64,000 bases of DNA from CAYILR01 sp964364175 (GCA_964364175.1 CAYILR010000009.1:38108-102107), one strand, 5' to 3'. Counted from the stretch's first letter, positions 37,201 to 45,751 are shown. Notes: generated from the letters alone by a model not told the origin. Numbers and translations: made by a program.

Positions 37201-38190
37201 GTGCCGAATTTAGTGGATTCCCATCAGCGAAATTTTTCCTATCTGAGGCTTTCAGTCACGGACCGCTGTAATTTTCGGTGCATTTATTGTCTCCCTCAAG
37301 GATATGTTGCTAGCGATGAAATGCGCGAGTCGCCTGAACTTTCGGTGAATGAGGTTCGACGCTTGGTTCATGCTTTTTCGCGCCTGGGAGTCACTAAAGT
37401 GAGATTGACTGGAGGCGAGCCGACCGTCAGGCGAGATATCGTGGAAATCGCTCGTGCTGTGGCCTCAGTGGAGGGAATTCAAAAAGTCGCTTTAACCACC
37501 AACGGTCAACGTCTGTCCGAGTTGGCCCTGCCGCTTCGTGAGGCCGGAGTGAATGCGATCAATGTGAGCGTGGATAGTTTAGATGCGCAAAAATTCAAAA
37601 AAATTACAGGAAGCTCACGGCATCAGGAGATCTTGCGTGGAGTGGATGTAGCTCTGAAGTCTGGATTTGAAAGTGTCAAAGTCAACGCGGTTTTGCTGAA
37701 GGATTGCAACGAAGGCGAAGTCTCGGGTTTTATGGAATGGGTTCGCGACCGTCCTATTTCTGTCCGTTTTATTGAATTGATGCGCACTGGGAAAAACGGT
37801 GATTTTTTTGGGCAAAGACACTTATCTGCAGGAGTGATTCAATTCAATTTGCTGAAATCTGGCTGGTTACCTCAAAAGAAAGAAACAACGGATGGTCCGG
37901 CCGTCGTCTACCGGCATCGAGACTACGAGGGCTCGATTGGGTTGATTGCTCCGTACTCCAAAGATTTCTGCAAAGGCTGCAATCGTTTGAGAGTTTCGTC
38001 ACGAGCTGCTTTGAGACTTTGTCTTTTTGGGGATCAGGACGTCTCGTTGAGGAGTTACCTGGGGGATGATTCTTTACAAGAAGATTTGCTGGAGAGAATT
38101 CAAGATCTGGTTCTAGAAAAACCCATTTCGCATTATCTGCACGAAGGAAAATATGGAAACACATGGAACCTCGCCGGAATCGGCGGCTAA
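37201..38190 (+). CDS. moaA: GTP 3',8-cyclase
   Basis: First enzyme of molybdopterin synthesis; a radical-SAM protein that rearranges GTP. 329 aa with GTG start and GGGAGA upstream. The SAM cluster motif is CNFRCIYC near residue 23, RLTGGEPTVRRD follows near residue 66, and the C-terminal GTP-binding cluster is FCKGCNRLRVSS with the third Cys in LCLF. The C-terminal Gly-Gly required for catalysis is present. The gene overlaps moaC by 38 bases. It opens a tightly overlapping Moco gene block 24 bases after the chaperone gene, so the enzyme operon and cofactor genes may form one transcript. Confidence 0.96.
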   Translation: MPNLVDSHQRNFSYLRLSVTDRCNFRCIYCLPQGYVASDEMRESPELSVNEVRRLVHAFSRLGVTKVRLTGGEPTVRRDIVEIARAVASVEGIQKVALTTNGQRLSELALPLREAGVNAINVSVDSLDAQKFKKITGSSRHQEILRGVDVALKSGFESVKVNAVLLKDCNEGEVSGFMEWVRDRPISVRFIELMRTGKNGDFFGQRHLSAGVIQFNLLKSGWLPQKKETTDGPAVVYRHRDYEGSIGLIAPYSKDFCKGCNRLRVSSRAALRLCLFGDQDVSLRSYLGDDSLQEDLLERIQDLVLEKPISHYLHEGKYGNTWNLAGIGG

Positions 38191-39175
38191 CTATCGGATG
38201 ATCGATATCGCAGACAAGATCGACACCCATCGACGAGCGGTGGCATCGGGATCGTTTTTTGCAGCGCCAGAGACGATTTCTCGAATTCGAGAACGCACTC
38301 TTCCCAAAGGTGATGTTTTGATCTTGGCGGAAGTTGCTGGGATTCAAGGAGCGAAACGCACGGCGGATTTGCTGCCGTTGTGTCACCCGCTTGCACTGAC
38401 TTCGGTTCGAGTTTGGTGTGAGGTCATGCAAGATCAGGTGCTTGTGTTTTGTGAGGCAAAGACGGTTGGGAAAACAGGCGTGGAGATGGAAGCGCTTTCG
38501 GGTGTCAGTGCGGCGCTCCTTTGTATTTATGATCTCACTAAGGGAATCGATCCTGCATTGAGGATTGGCGGTATTCAGCTGGAGATCAAGGAGGGCGGCA
38601 AGTCGGGGCTTTGGGTACATCCGGGGAGCGTTCGGGCTCAGCAGCTGATTTCGAAAGAATCGTCTGTACGTGCGATCCTGAATGGCGTCGTTGTGTCTGT
38701 CATTACCCTGAGTGATCGATGCTCTCGCCACGAGAGCCAAGATGTCTCGGGCCCGACCGCGGTTCAGTGGTTCGAAGCTCGAGGGGCTGTTGCGAAAAAA
38801 CCGATTGTGATTCCAGATGATGCGCAATTGCTCCAAGCGGAAATTCTCCGCTTGTTGGAAAATAATTTGCCCCAAGTGATTTTGACGACGGGTGGAACGG
38901 GGCTTTCTAAACGCGACATCACTCCTGAAACCGTTTTGAATCTCTCGCAAGAGCTGGGAGGCCGAGAGATTCCGGGGATGGGTGAGTTACTCAGACAGAG
39001 TGGCGCCCGTCACGTTCACTCTTCCTGGCTCAGCCGCTCGACCGCTGTTTTGGTGAAGGGATCATTGATTCTTTGTTTGCCGGGGAGTCCTGCCGCTGTT
39101 CGAGAGGGATTGGACGCAGTGGGCGGATTAATTCAACACTCTTTGAAAATGGCCTCAGGCGGAGGGCATGGATGA
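38153..39175 (+). CDS. moaC: Bifunctional MoaC-MogA/MoaB fusion
   Basis: 340 aa in two halves. Residues 10-155 are cyclic pyranopterin monophosphate synthase (MoaC): DIADK, KGDVL, AGIQGAKRTADLLPLCHP and KTGVEMEALSGVS with its catalytic Lys/Asp region. Residues 165-325 are a MogA/MoaB molybdopterin adenylyltransferase: SDRCSRHESQDVSGP, LTTGGTGLSKRD and CLPGSPAAV. The protein thus covers the second and the adenylation steps of Moco synthesis. Overlaps moaA by 38 bases and the transporter gene by four. No separate mogA is present in the block, supporting function of the fused domain. Confidence 0.93.
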   Translation: METHGTSPESAANYRMIDIADKIDTHRRAVASGSFFAAPETISRIRERTLPKGDVLILAEVAGIQGAKRTADLLPLCHPLALTSVRVWCEVMQDQVLVFCEAKTVGKTGVEMEALSGVSAALLCIYDLTKGIDPALRIGGIQLEIKEGGKSGLWVHPGSVRAQQLISKESSVRAILNGVVVSVITLSDRCSRHESQDVSGPTAVQWFEARGAVAKKPIVIPDDAQLLQAEILRLLENNLPQVILTTGGTGLSKRDITPETVLNLSQELGGREIPGMGELLRQSGARHVHSSWLSRSTAVLVKGSLILCLPGSPAAVREGLDAVGGLIQHSLKMASGGGHG

Positions 39176-40320
39176 AAAATCAGCCCATTCTCCGCAATGT
39201 TCTGGGTGCTTTTTCGGACGCGGCGGTTTTGTTTCCTCTTCTTGCGCTCCTGTCCACAAAGGCCGGGTTTTCTGGGCCGATCATCTTGTTGAGCACAGGG
39301 ATTGCGTATTTGGCGGCAGCAGTGATTTTTCGAGTTCCCATGTCCGTTCAGCCCCTCAAATCGATTGCCGTGGCGGCCGTGACCGTGGGTGCGAGTTTTG
39401 AAGAAGTTCGGTGGGCAGGTTTATTGCTAGGCTTGGTTTGCTTTTTCATCGGATGGTTGAATGTGGATCGTGTAGCCATGCGAGTTCCAGCTGCGATCAT
39501 TCATCAGCTTCAGGTGGGTTTAGGAGTTTTGCTGATTCTTCAGGGAGTGAAAGCGGGGGGTGAGTGGCAAATCGTTTTTGGAACTGTGCCGGGTCTGCTG
39601 CTCGTGGTGGGAGCTCTGTGGATGGTGCTCAAACCAGAAATTGCGGGGATTCCTTTGCTGGGGTTGCTTGCAACGTTGGGTCTTTTGATTGCGGTTTTCT
39701 CGGGTGATTCGAATGCTCTGAGCGTGAGTGGCATGGCATCTTCCTCTTCACGTGAGATGTTTCGCCCCGAGCTCGTGGCAGGATTGCTTTTGCCTCAGAT
39801 TTTTCTGACACTCGCCAACTCGGTTCTTGCGACAAAGAATGTGAGTGAGCGTTATTTTGGGGAGAGTGCTTCGCGAGTGACCGTCAAGCGGCTTCTCTAT
39901 TCCATTGGAATCGGCAATCTTCTTGCAGCCGGAGTCGGTGGAATGCCATTTTGTCATGGCTCAGGTGGGGTGACGGCTCATGTTCGGGGTGGGTCGACTC
40001 GTGCGTGGTCGACTGCCTTGATGGGGGGATGCCTCCTGATCCTGGCCGGAGTTCAATATTTCAGTGGATCGAGAGTTTTGATCTATCCTGCTGTTTTGTT
40101 GGTGCCTCTGCTCATCGCGACAGGAGTTTTCCACATCTTTTTGGCAGCTCCCACTGCGAGGTTGGCGCCTGGAATGATGAAGCTAGCGACTGCTGTGCTC
40201 ATTACGCTTGTGACCCGAAATTTGCTTTGGGTGACAGGCTCCGCCATTTTTTTAGAATTTTTATTTAATTATCTGCCAGAAAAATTCAGCCGGATTTCGC
40301 TGCAGGAGGAACGATCATGA
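39172..40320 (+). CDS. MOT1-type molybdate transporter (SulP-related)
   Basis: 382 aa from ATG 39172 (ATGA overlap with the moaC fusion); an earlier in-frame start at 39073 lies inside that gene. Ten to eleven hydrophobic helices. VPMSVQPLKSIAV near residue 55 and MPFCHGSGGVTAHVRGGSTRAW near residues 255-275 are the signature blocks of the MOT1 molybdate family (P-x-Q-P-x-K and CHG-x-GG-x-AH). It would import molybdate for the cofactor genes around it. No modABC-type ABC transporter lies in the window, so this is the local molybdate route. Confidence 0.88.
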   Translation: MKNQPILRNVLGAFSDAAVLFPLLALLSTKAGFSGPIILLSTGIAYLAAAVIFRVPMSVQPLKSIAVAAVTVGASFEEVRWAGLLLGLVCFFIGWLNVDRVAMRVPAAIIHQLQVGLGVLLILQGVKAGGEWQIVFGTVPGLLLVVGALWMVLKPEIAGIPLLGLLATLGLLIAVFSGDSNALSVSGMASSSSREMFRPELVAGLLLPQIFLTLANSVLATKNVSERYFGESASRVTVKRLLYSIGIGNLLAAGVGGMPFCHGSGGVTAHVRGGSTRAWSTALMGGCLLILAGVQYFSGSRVLIYPAVLLVPLLIATGVFHIFLAAPTARLAPGMMKLATAVLITLVTRNLLWVTGSAIFLEFLFNYLPEKFSRISLQEERS

Positions 40321-41600
40321 TTGATTATCGAGAGGCGTTGAACATTCTGGAAGAAATCGCGCGCAAACACCCCTATTCTGAGGAGCGGATCGGGCTCAAT
40401 GAATCCCTGGGTCGGATTTTATCAGAATCGGTTTTGAGTCACGAGGAAGTTCCATCATTCACGAATTCCGCAATGGATGGCTTTGCTGTTTTCTCTGCAG
40501 ATACTGTGCGCGCCACCTCTACCCATCCGGTTCGCATCGCAGTGAAGGGGATGGTCGCGGCTGGCGATCTAAAAGCTTTTGCGCAAGCCCGCGCGAACGG
40601 ACCGGGGCAATCGGTTGAAATCATGACGGGTGCTCCGCTGCCCGAAGGTGGGTACGATGCCGTGGTCCGCATCGAAGACGTTCGGGTGGAGCGATCCCCA
40701 TCGGGCGACGCGATTGGAATCGATTTGGTGAAACCGCTTCAAGCCGGAGAAAACATCCGCCTCAAAGGAACCGATTTTGGAATCGGGCACCCGGTTTTGA
40801 GAGCAGGAATGCGGATTGCTCCGGAACATATTTTAGCTTGCGCTAGCCTGGGCATTTCCCAGCTCAAAGTCAAATCCATGCCCCGCGTGGCAGTGATTTC
40901 CACGGGGAGTGAGCTTGTGGATCCATCCGAACCCACACTCGCGCCGGGAATGATTCGAAATTCGACGGGCCCATTTTTGGTGGCAGCTTTGAAGGAGATG
41001 GGCGCAGAAGCTCGATACTGGGGCGTGATTCACGATGATCCCGGACTCTATCAAAAAACTCTCGAGCGAGCTTTGCAAGCTGGGGCTGACCTCATCATCA
41101 GCACAGGCGCCGTTTCGATGGGGAAATTTGATTTTGTTCCCGAAGTCCTGGGGCGAATGGGTGCAAAGACCTATTTCCACAAGGCCGCGATTCGTCCCGG
41201 CAAACCAGTTCTTTTTGCGGAGATGAGTGCATTACACAAAGGCTGTGTTTTTTTTGGGGTTCCAGGGAACCCTGTTTCCACAGCGGTGGGATTGAGATTT
41301 TTTGTGGAGCCATTTGTTCGTGCTGCATTGGGATTAGAGCGCGAAGAGCCGATCCGTGCGCGGTTGGTGCGAGACAGCTCTAAACCCAATGGCCTGCGTT
41401 GTTTTTTTAAAGGCAGGTCACGTCTGGGGAAAGAAGGTGTCGAGGTCGAGACGCTCAAAGGTCAGGCGTCTTATATCGTCAGCGCGCTCCTTGATGCCAA
41501 TTGCTGGGTTGTGTTTCCTGAAGCGGGGGATCGAATTTCAGCTCAAGATGCGGTTGATATTTATCCGCTTCATCATTCTTTTGATCGAGGGGTGCTGTGA
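40317..41600 (+). CDS. moeA: Molybdopterin molybdenumtransferase
   Basis: 427 aa; inserts molybdate into adenylylated molybdopterin. Visible motifs: PSFTNSAMDGFAV near residue 50, EIMTGAPLPEG near residue 101, AVISTGSELVDP near residue 190, STGAVSMGKFDFV near residue 262 and FGVPGNPVS near residue 312. Domain order and length agree with MoeA. It overlaps the transporter and moaD by four bases each (ATGA), so the whole block is translationally coupled. Confidence 0.96.
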   Translation: MIDYREALNILEEIARKHPYSEERIGLNESLGRILSESVLSHEEVPSFTNSAMDGFAVFSADTVRATSTHPVRIAVKGMVAAGDLKAFAQARANGPGQSVEIMTGAPLPEGGYDAVVRIEDVRVERSPSGDAIGIDLVKPLQAGENIRLKGTDFGIGHPVLRAGMRIAPEHILACASLGISQLKVKSMPRVAVISTGSELVDPSEPTLAPGMIRNSTGPFLVAALKEMGAEARYWGVIHDDPGLYQKTLERALQAGADLIISTGAVSMGKFDFVPEVLGRMGAKTYFHKAAIRPGKPVLFAEMSALHKGCVFFGVPGNPVSTAVGLRFFVEPFVRAALGLEREEPIRARLVRDSSKPNGLRCFFKGRSRLGKEGVEVETLKGQASYIVSALLDANCWVVFPEAGDRISAQDAVDIYPLHHSFDRGVL

Positions 41601-41869
41601 TGATTCAAGTCGAGGTGCGGCTCTTTGGAAAATTCAAAAAATACGAAACAGGACAACCTCGTGTGTTGATTCAACTTCAAGAATCGTCGACGGTTGAAAA
41701 CGTCAAGACGGCGCTTTCAACTTACTTCCTGGAAAAGAACTCGTCTTTTTCTGACCAGCAATTGATTGAGGATTCGGCAATCGCGAACGAAAAAAATATT
41801 TTGTCGTCCGGGGATCGGATTCTTCAGCCGTGTACTTTGGCGATTTTGCCCCCGGTCTGCGGAGGATAA
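41597..41869 (+). CDS. moaD: Molybdopterin synthase small subunit
   Basis: 90-aa ubiquitin-like sulfur carrier ending in the required Gly-Gly (LPPVCGG), which is thiocarboxylated by MoeB and donates sulfur to precursor Z. Contains RLFGKFKKY near the start and LSSGDRI before the tail. It starts by ATGA overlap with moeA and is followed four bases later by moaE, its partner in the heterotetramer. Confidence 0.93.
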   Translation: MMIQVEVRLFGKFKKYETGQPRVLIQLQESSTVENVKTALSTYFLEKNSSFSDQQLIEDSAIANEKNILSSGDRILQPCTLAILPPVCGG

Positions 41870-41873
41870 ACGA

Positions 41874-42347
41874 ATGCAATCCGTTCGATGCCGAGTGAGC
41901 GCAGAAAAAATAGATCCCACATGGGCGTTAAAGTTTTCAGAAAAATTGGGACATGGAGCTCAAAATATTTTCCTGGGTTCAGTTCGTGCAGTGAATGTCG
42001 GGAAAGAAGTCGTTGCAGTTGAGTACGATGCATTTGAGCCGCTCGCAGAGCAGGTTTTTCTGGAAATTGCGGCTGAAGCGCAGGAGAAGTGGGGGAGTGA
42101 CCTGAAAATCAATGTGATTCATCGAGTGGGCAAGCTTGCTGTCGGAGAAATCAGCGTGGCCATCGGAGTCAGTTCTACCCATCGCGATGAAGCCTTCCGT
42201 GCTTCCAGGTACGTGATTGAACAAATCAAGGTTCGCGCTCCGATTTGGAAAAAAGAATATTACGCCGACGGAGAGACCGAGTGGTTGAAGGGGCATGCAC
42301 TTTGCCAACACGCTCCTCACAGCGAGGATCAAGCGCATGTACACTGA
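41874..42347 (+). CDS. moaE: Molybdopterin synthase large subunit
   Basis: 157 aa from ATG 41874, with GGAGG nine bases upstream. Catalytic blocks are IFLGSVRAVN near residue 33, VIHRVGKLAVGEISVAIGVS near residues 82-101, HRDEAF with IEQIKVRAPIWKKEYY near residue 120 (active-site Lys), and ADGETEWL. It converts precursor Z to molybdopterin using MoaD thiocarboxylate. The stop lies inside mobA (overlap of 11 bases). A longer upstream frame overlaps moaD and has no RBS. Confidence 0.95.
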   Translation: MQSVRCRVSAEKIDPTWALKFSEKLGHGAQNIFLGSVRAVNVGKEVVAVEYDAFEPLAEQVFLEIAAEAQEKWGSDLKINVIHRVGKLAVGEISVAIGVSSTHRDEAFRASRYVIEQIKVRAPIWKKEYYADGETEWLKGHALCQHAPHSEDQAHVH

Positions 42348-42972
42348 CGACATGCACACTGATTTTTTTGCTGCAGTACTGGCCGGAGGGCGCTCGTCAC
42401 GAATGGGGCGGGACAAGCGTTTTTTGATGTGGAACCAGGAACTTTTGCTCGACAGGGCGATTCGATTGGCTTCGGAGGTCCTGGGTGTTCAACCGAATCA
42501 GGTCTATCTTTGCGGAGATGTGCCTGGACGAGTTTCTTTGCCAGACACGATTCCCAAGATTGGGCCACTGGGCGGATTATGGTCAGCATTGAGACAGGCG
42601 CGGCGTTTTGCTCGATCCAATTCAGATCCCTGGCTCCTGGTTCTGCCGGTCGACATGCCTCTGCTCGATCATGAGATCTTGATGGGTCTTCTGGCTGAAG
42701 CAAAAAAAGGAAACCCAGATGAATCGTTGGCGATCGCGTATCAGGATTTCGAAATGCCATTTATTTTAAGGTGTGGCGAACTCTCAGAAAAAATTATCGA
42801 GAAAATTTGTTTGGAGAATCCGTCTTCATTGAGATCGATTCGAGTGTATTTTGAAAAACTGAGTGTGCGGCGGATTCCGTCCCAAAGTTTTCACGGAAAA
42901 CTTGCTTCTAATTTAAATTTTCCATCGGATGTTCGGGCGTGTTTTCATTTGGAGGTTTTGAATGAATCTTAG
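42337..42972 (+). CDS. mobA: Molybdenum cofactor guanylyltransferase
   Basis: 211 aa from ATG 42337, about nine bases after a GAGG. FAAVLAGGRSSRMGRDKRFL is the GTP-binding Rossmann signature near residue 10, LPVDMPLLD near residue 105 holds the Mg-binding Asp, and IGPLGGLWSAL lies between. It links GMP to Moco to form the bis-MGD form needed by the DMSO-reductase-type enzyme upstream. An ATG five codons later (42352) is also possible. It overlaps moaE and the next small gene. Confidence 0.92.
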   Translation: MYTDDMHTDFFAAVLAGGRSSRMGRDKRFLMWNQELLLDRAIRLASEVLGVQPNQVYLCGDVPGRVSLPDTIPKIGPLGGLWSALRQARRFARSNSDPWLLVLPVDMPLLDHEILMGLLAEAKKGNPDESLAIAYQDFEMPFILRCGELSEKIIEKICLENPSSLRSIRVYFEKLSVRRIPSQSFHGKLASNLNFPSDVRACFHLEVLNES

Positions 42973-43309
42973 GTTGGATTCAAAGTCGATTCGCATTCGA
43001 GTGAGCCAAATGGAGGCTAAAAAGCTGCTTCAAGTCGGGATACTGGAAGAGGTTTTGTGTTTTCCAAACGGTGTGCTGGCTGTTCAGATCAATACGGGGT
43101 CGGAGGATCGTTTGAGTTTGAGGGAGTCCTCAGAGCCAAATACGATTCGGATCCAAGTTCCTCTGGTTGAACTGGAGGGAATTCTCTCGCTCCCGGCAGG
43201 TACGCGTCGAGAGGATCAAATCAGCGCGGGCAATATCCGGTTTGAAATCGATCGTTTTAGTAAACTTAATCCATCGGGGGCCAAGCGTGAATCCCGCCTT
43301 CCAGGTTGA
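42962..43309 (+). CDS. Small unrecognised protein in the Moco block
   Basis: 115 aa, overlapping the mobA stop by 11 bases and therefore coupled to it. The sequence begins NLRLDSKSIRIRVS and reads as a compact alternating strand/helix protein (QVGILEEVLCF, TIRIQVPLVELEGIL), with no signal, no cysteine clusters and no membrane segment. Small proteins of this look are found beside Moco genes, but I know no function. The 3' end overlaps the convergent moeB gene by 44 bases. Possibly a Moco carrier or an assembly factor, based purely on position. Confidence 0.72.
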   Translation: MNLRLDSKSIRIRVSQMEAKKLLQVGILEEVLCFPNGVLAVQINTGSEDRLSLRESSEPNTIRIQVPLVELEGILSLPAGTRREDQISAGNIRFEIDRFSKLNPSGAKRESRLPG

Positions 43310-44408
43310 GCACCGACTGAACTCCCGCCAGATTCAGGAGATGGGCTGCTCGCGCCGATCGCAAGCCCGTCTGACAGTAAACGACGATCGTCGTAGATCC
43401 TGCAGGCAACGGAGGGATTTCTCCTTTTTCGATTCGATGCAGGGGCCAGTGTATTGCATCCGCGATATGTCCTGTCTCCCATTCATCAGAATCCCGGACA
43501 TCGAAGAGAAGGACGGGGTTTTCTTTCATCCTCATTTGCATCAAAAGATCGGTAGCTCGAATCGATTTTCGCTGCCCAGACTTCGTTGTGCAAAAAGCAT
43601 CAGCATCTCGAAGAACGATCTCAGCGGGCGCAATCGAACAGCTGGGACAGTCAGGCTGCTGGGGCACCTGAATCGTCGAAATATTCCATCGACCTGCGAA
43701 ATCAAAAATGCTCAATTGCCCCACGGGAGGGCAGAGAGGATGGTTCGGATTTCCAGCGGAAATCAGATATTGAAGCGCCAAAGTTGCTTGCAAGGTTCCC
43801 ACCGTTCCCACGATCGAACCCAGAACCCCTGCTTCAGCGCAGTTTTGAATCTGCGCGCGGGGCAGGTGAGGATAGAGGCAGCGGTAGCAAGGACCGCGAC
43901 TGTCGCTATTTTTGTCGTGGCGCGAGCCACTGGTAAACAAAGCCGTTTGCCCTTCAAATTGATTGACCGCTCCGTAGACCCAAGGAATCTGCTTTTTGAG
44001 GGCAGCGTCATGGGTCAAAAATCGCGTGGCAAAATTATCGCTTCCATCTACAATCAAGTCATACGATTGAAAAACCTGTTCGGCGTTCGCAGCTATCAGA
44101 CGTTCATTGAAAACCTCGATTTGAACGTCGGGGTTTTGGCGCATCAGTTTTTTTCTTGCCGCCTCGACTTTGGATTCACCGATATCCGAATTCTCAAAAA
44201 GGATCTGCCGTTGAAGATTCGTCGACTCCACTCGGTCGTCATCGACCAGACCCAGTGTTCCCACCCCAGCAGCAGCGAGGTACAACGAGACCGGCGAACC
44301 CAGCCCACCCATGCCCACGCAAAGCACGCGGGCGTTGCCCAATCGTTCTTGACCTTCGAGTCCAATTTCTGGAAGCACTGTTTGTCTGGAGTAGCGTTTA
44401 AGGTTCAT
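43266..44408 (-). CDS. moeB: MoeB/ThiF-type E1 enzyme with C-terminal rhodanese domain
   Basis: 380 aa from ATG 44408; a longer frame runs into the divergent promoter. E1 domain: GMGGLGSPVSLYLAAAGVG near residue 31 binds ATP, DNLQRQ-like NLQRQILF follows, CYRCLYP and DCPSC hold zinc, and NCAEAGVLGS contains the region before the catalytic Cys. A rhodanese domain from about residue 270 has its active-site Cys in VVYCQTGLRSA. It adenylates the MoaD tail, and the rhodanese domain supplies persulfide sulfur. Encoded opposite to the Moco block, with its end overlapping the last gene there. It could also serve ThiS. Confidence 0.92.
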   Translation of the reverse strand: MNLKRYSRQTVLPEIGLEGQERLGNARVLCVGMGGLGSPVSLYLAAAGVGTLGLVDDDRVESTNLQRQILFENSDIGESKVEAARKKLMRQNPDVQIEVFNERLIAANAEQVFQSYDLIVDGSDNFATRFLTHDAALKKQIPWVYGAVNQFEGQTALFTSGSRHDKNSDSRGPCYRCLYPHLPRAQIQNCAEAGVLGSIVGTVGTLQATLALQYLISAGNPNHPLCPPVGQLSIFDFAGRWNISTIQVPQQPDCPSCSIAPAEIVLRDADAFCTTKSGQRKSIRATDLLMQMRMKENPVLLFDVRDSDEWETGHIADAIHWPLHRIEKGEIPPLPAGSTTIVVYCQTGLRSARAAHLLNLAGVQSVLNLEGGIHAWPPMD

Positions 44409-44455
44409 TGTCCCGTAGTCACTAACACGTAAACAAAAGGAGAAAAAGAGAGCAT

Positions 44456-44809
44456 ATGAAAACACAATTAGTACTCGGTCTAGCGGTTTTGGCGATGAGT
44501 TCGTGGGCGGAAGCTGCGCCACCGGCTTCGAGCCCCGCGCTATTGGAAAAAGGCAAGGCGGCCTACACTGTGAATTGCCTGATGTGCCACGGAGATCAGG
44601 GAGATGGCAACGGTGTGGCGGGTGCGATGATGAATCCCAAACCGCGCAATTTTGTAAAAGATAAGTTTAAAAAAGGGAATAAGCCGGAACAAGTATTCAA
44701 AGCAATCAGCGAAGGCCTTGCTGGCACGGCTATGACAGGATACGCGCATCTGAGCGAAGAAGAGCGATGGGGTATGACTTACTACGTTCTCGCGTTTAAA
44801 AAGAAATAA
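44456..44809 (+). CDS. Small periplasmic cytochrome c
   Basis: 117 aa: signal peptide to about residue 20 (SWAEAA), a single class I heme motif CLMCHGDQGDGNG near residue 42, and a candidate axial Met in GTAMTGYAHLSE near residue 95. Soluble periplasmic electron carrier. AAAGGAG precedes the ATG, and a near-perfect bidirectional terminator follows at once, so it is monocistronic. Its placement next to Moco and denitrification genes suggests it connects the molybdoenzyme gamma subunit, NirK or NosZ to the respiratory chain; that pairing is inferred. Confidence 0.9.
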   Translation: MKTQLVLGLAVLAMSSWAEAAPPASSPALLEKGKAAYTVNCLMCHGDQGDGNGVAGAMMNPKPRNFVKDKFKKGNKPEQVFKAISEGLAGTAMTGYAHLSEEERWGMTYYVLAFKKK

Positions 44810-44823
44810 GGTTCATATAAAAA

Positions 44824-44855
44824 ATCACCCAGGAGCCTCCACTCTCCTGGGTGAT
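44824..44855. terminator. Bidirectional intrinsic terminator
   Basis: ATCACCCAGGAG (44824-44835) and CTCCTGGGTGAT (44844-44855) form a perfect 12-base stem with an eight-base loop. On the plus strand a T-rich ATTCTATTTT follows; on the minus strand the flank reads ATTTTTTATAT, so it also ends the converging secreted-protein gene. It separates the denitrification/Moco island from the next genes. Confidence 0.9.
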
Positions 44856-44881
44856 GATTCTATTTTCAAAAAACAAGCGAC

Positions 44882-45505
44882 TTAGAATCGACGTCCACGT
44901 CCACCGCGGCGATCGAGATCGTATTGCAGATTTTGCAGAATACGGATCGCTTCTGGATTGCGAATGTATCGGAGCGCTGTCGAAATATCATTTTGGACAT
45001 CTTCAACAGTCAAAAATCCGCAGGTACTGTCATAGCGGCCGCCTCGACCTGGGTCATAAGATGGGCGTCCACTGGTTCTCAGACATTGAATTTTGTCCTG
45101 GTCGGTTCCGCCGGGACGATTCATTTTACAACGATCCAGCTCATGGATGTCATAGTCTTTGTCGCCGATTGCAGTCAGACACCCGATGACAGTGTCAGTA
45201 TCGGTGAAGAAGCGGATCTCGCTAGCGCAGAATTCTGCAGCCATGACATCAAACGATCGAGTTGCGTGAATCGCTTGCAGACAGCGGTTGGTTCCGTACT
45301 GGTTGTTCAGCTTTTGACAGGCGCGCTCCGCAGCTTGACGTCCGCGATAGTCCTCGCCGTTGCCGGGTCTGCCAGGACCGGGGCCAGGGCCAGGACCGCC
45401 GGGTCCAGGTCTTCCTGGACCATGATCAGCTAGCGCTGCTCCAGCAGCTAACAAAGCGGGCAAAGCCACCACGGCCAAATTTGTGAAACGATTTTTGAAG
45501 CTCAT
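44882..45505 (-). CDS. Secreted Gly/Pro-rich and Cys-containing protein
   Basis: 207 aa. Signal peptide ending AAGAALADHG, then a 25-residue Gly/Pro-rich linker of GPGP-type repeats, then a helical domain of about 150 residues with seven Cys in fairly regular spacing (RACQKLN, NRCLQAI, EFCASEI, IGCLTAI, DRCKMN, QCLRT, STCGFL), likely disulfide-bonded. The C-terminus is Arg/Gly rich (RRGGRGRRF). AAGGAGAGG precedes the ATG. I do not recognise the family; such proteins are often periplasmic or surface-exposed. It ends at the shared terminator. Confidence 0.8.
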   Translation of the reverse strand: MSFKNRFTNLAVVALPALLAAGAALADHGPGRPGPGGPGPGPGPGRPGNGEDYRGRQAAERACQKLNNQYGTNRCLQAIHATRSFDVMAAEFCASEIRFFTDTDTVIGCLTAIGDKDYDIHELDRCKMNRPGGTDQDKIQCLRTSGRPSYDPGRGGRYDSTCGFLTVEDVQNDISTALRYIRNPEAIRILQNLQYDLDRRGGRGRRF

Positions 45506-45711
45506 AATCCTCTCCTTCGGTTAGTTGGAAATCGCGTGAGCAATTTCTTTTTAAAAACGGGTTTTAAATCTGCCGATCCGTCTCTCAACAACATCGACGA
45601 AATCCCATTGAGCAAGCTTCATGCCAGAGAAAGGTGTGCAAAAAAAGGTTTTTGAGGGGATTTTGAGTGGGAAAAAAAGCTTCGGAGTCATTGCGGCACC
45701 AGAATCGGGGC

Positions 45712-45740
45712 TTGGACTAGATAAAAAGTACACGTAGAAT
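45712..45740 (+). promoter_or_regulatory. Consensus-like promoter for the lipoprotein gene
   Basis: TTGGAC (45712-45717) and TAGAAT (45735-45740) are separated by exactly 17 bases. Transcription would begin about 45747, only about five bases before the ATG at 45752, leaving almost no leader and no room for a Shine-Dalgarno sequence. The remaining 200 bases of this divergent gap show no other structure. Confidence 0.6.
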
Positions 45741-45751
45741 AGAAAGTAAGA

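Noticed and set aside
43167..44432. A 421-codon plus-strand open frame opposite moeB
   Set aside because: Exactly antisense to a strongly supported E1/rhodanese gene; its translation is Arg/Ser-rich with no domain or RBS.
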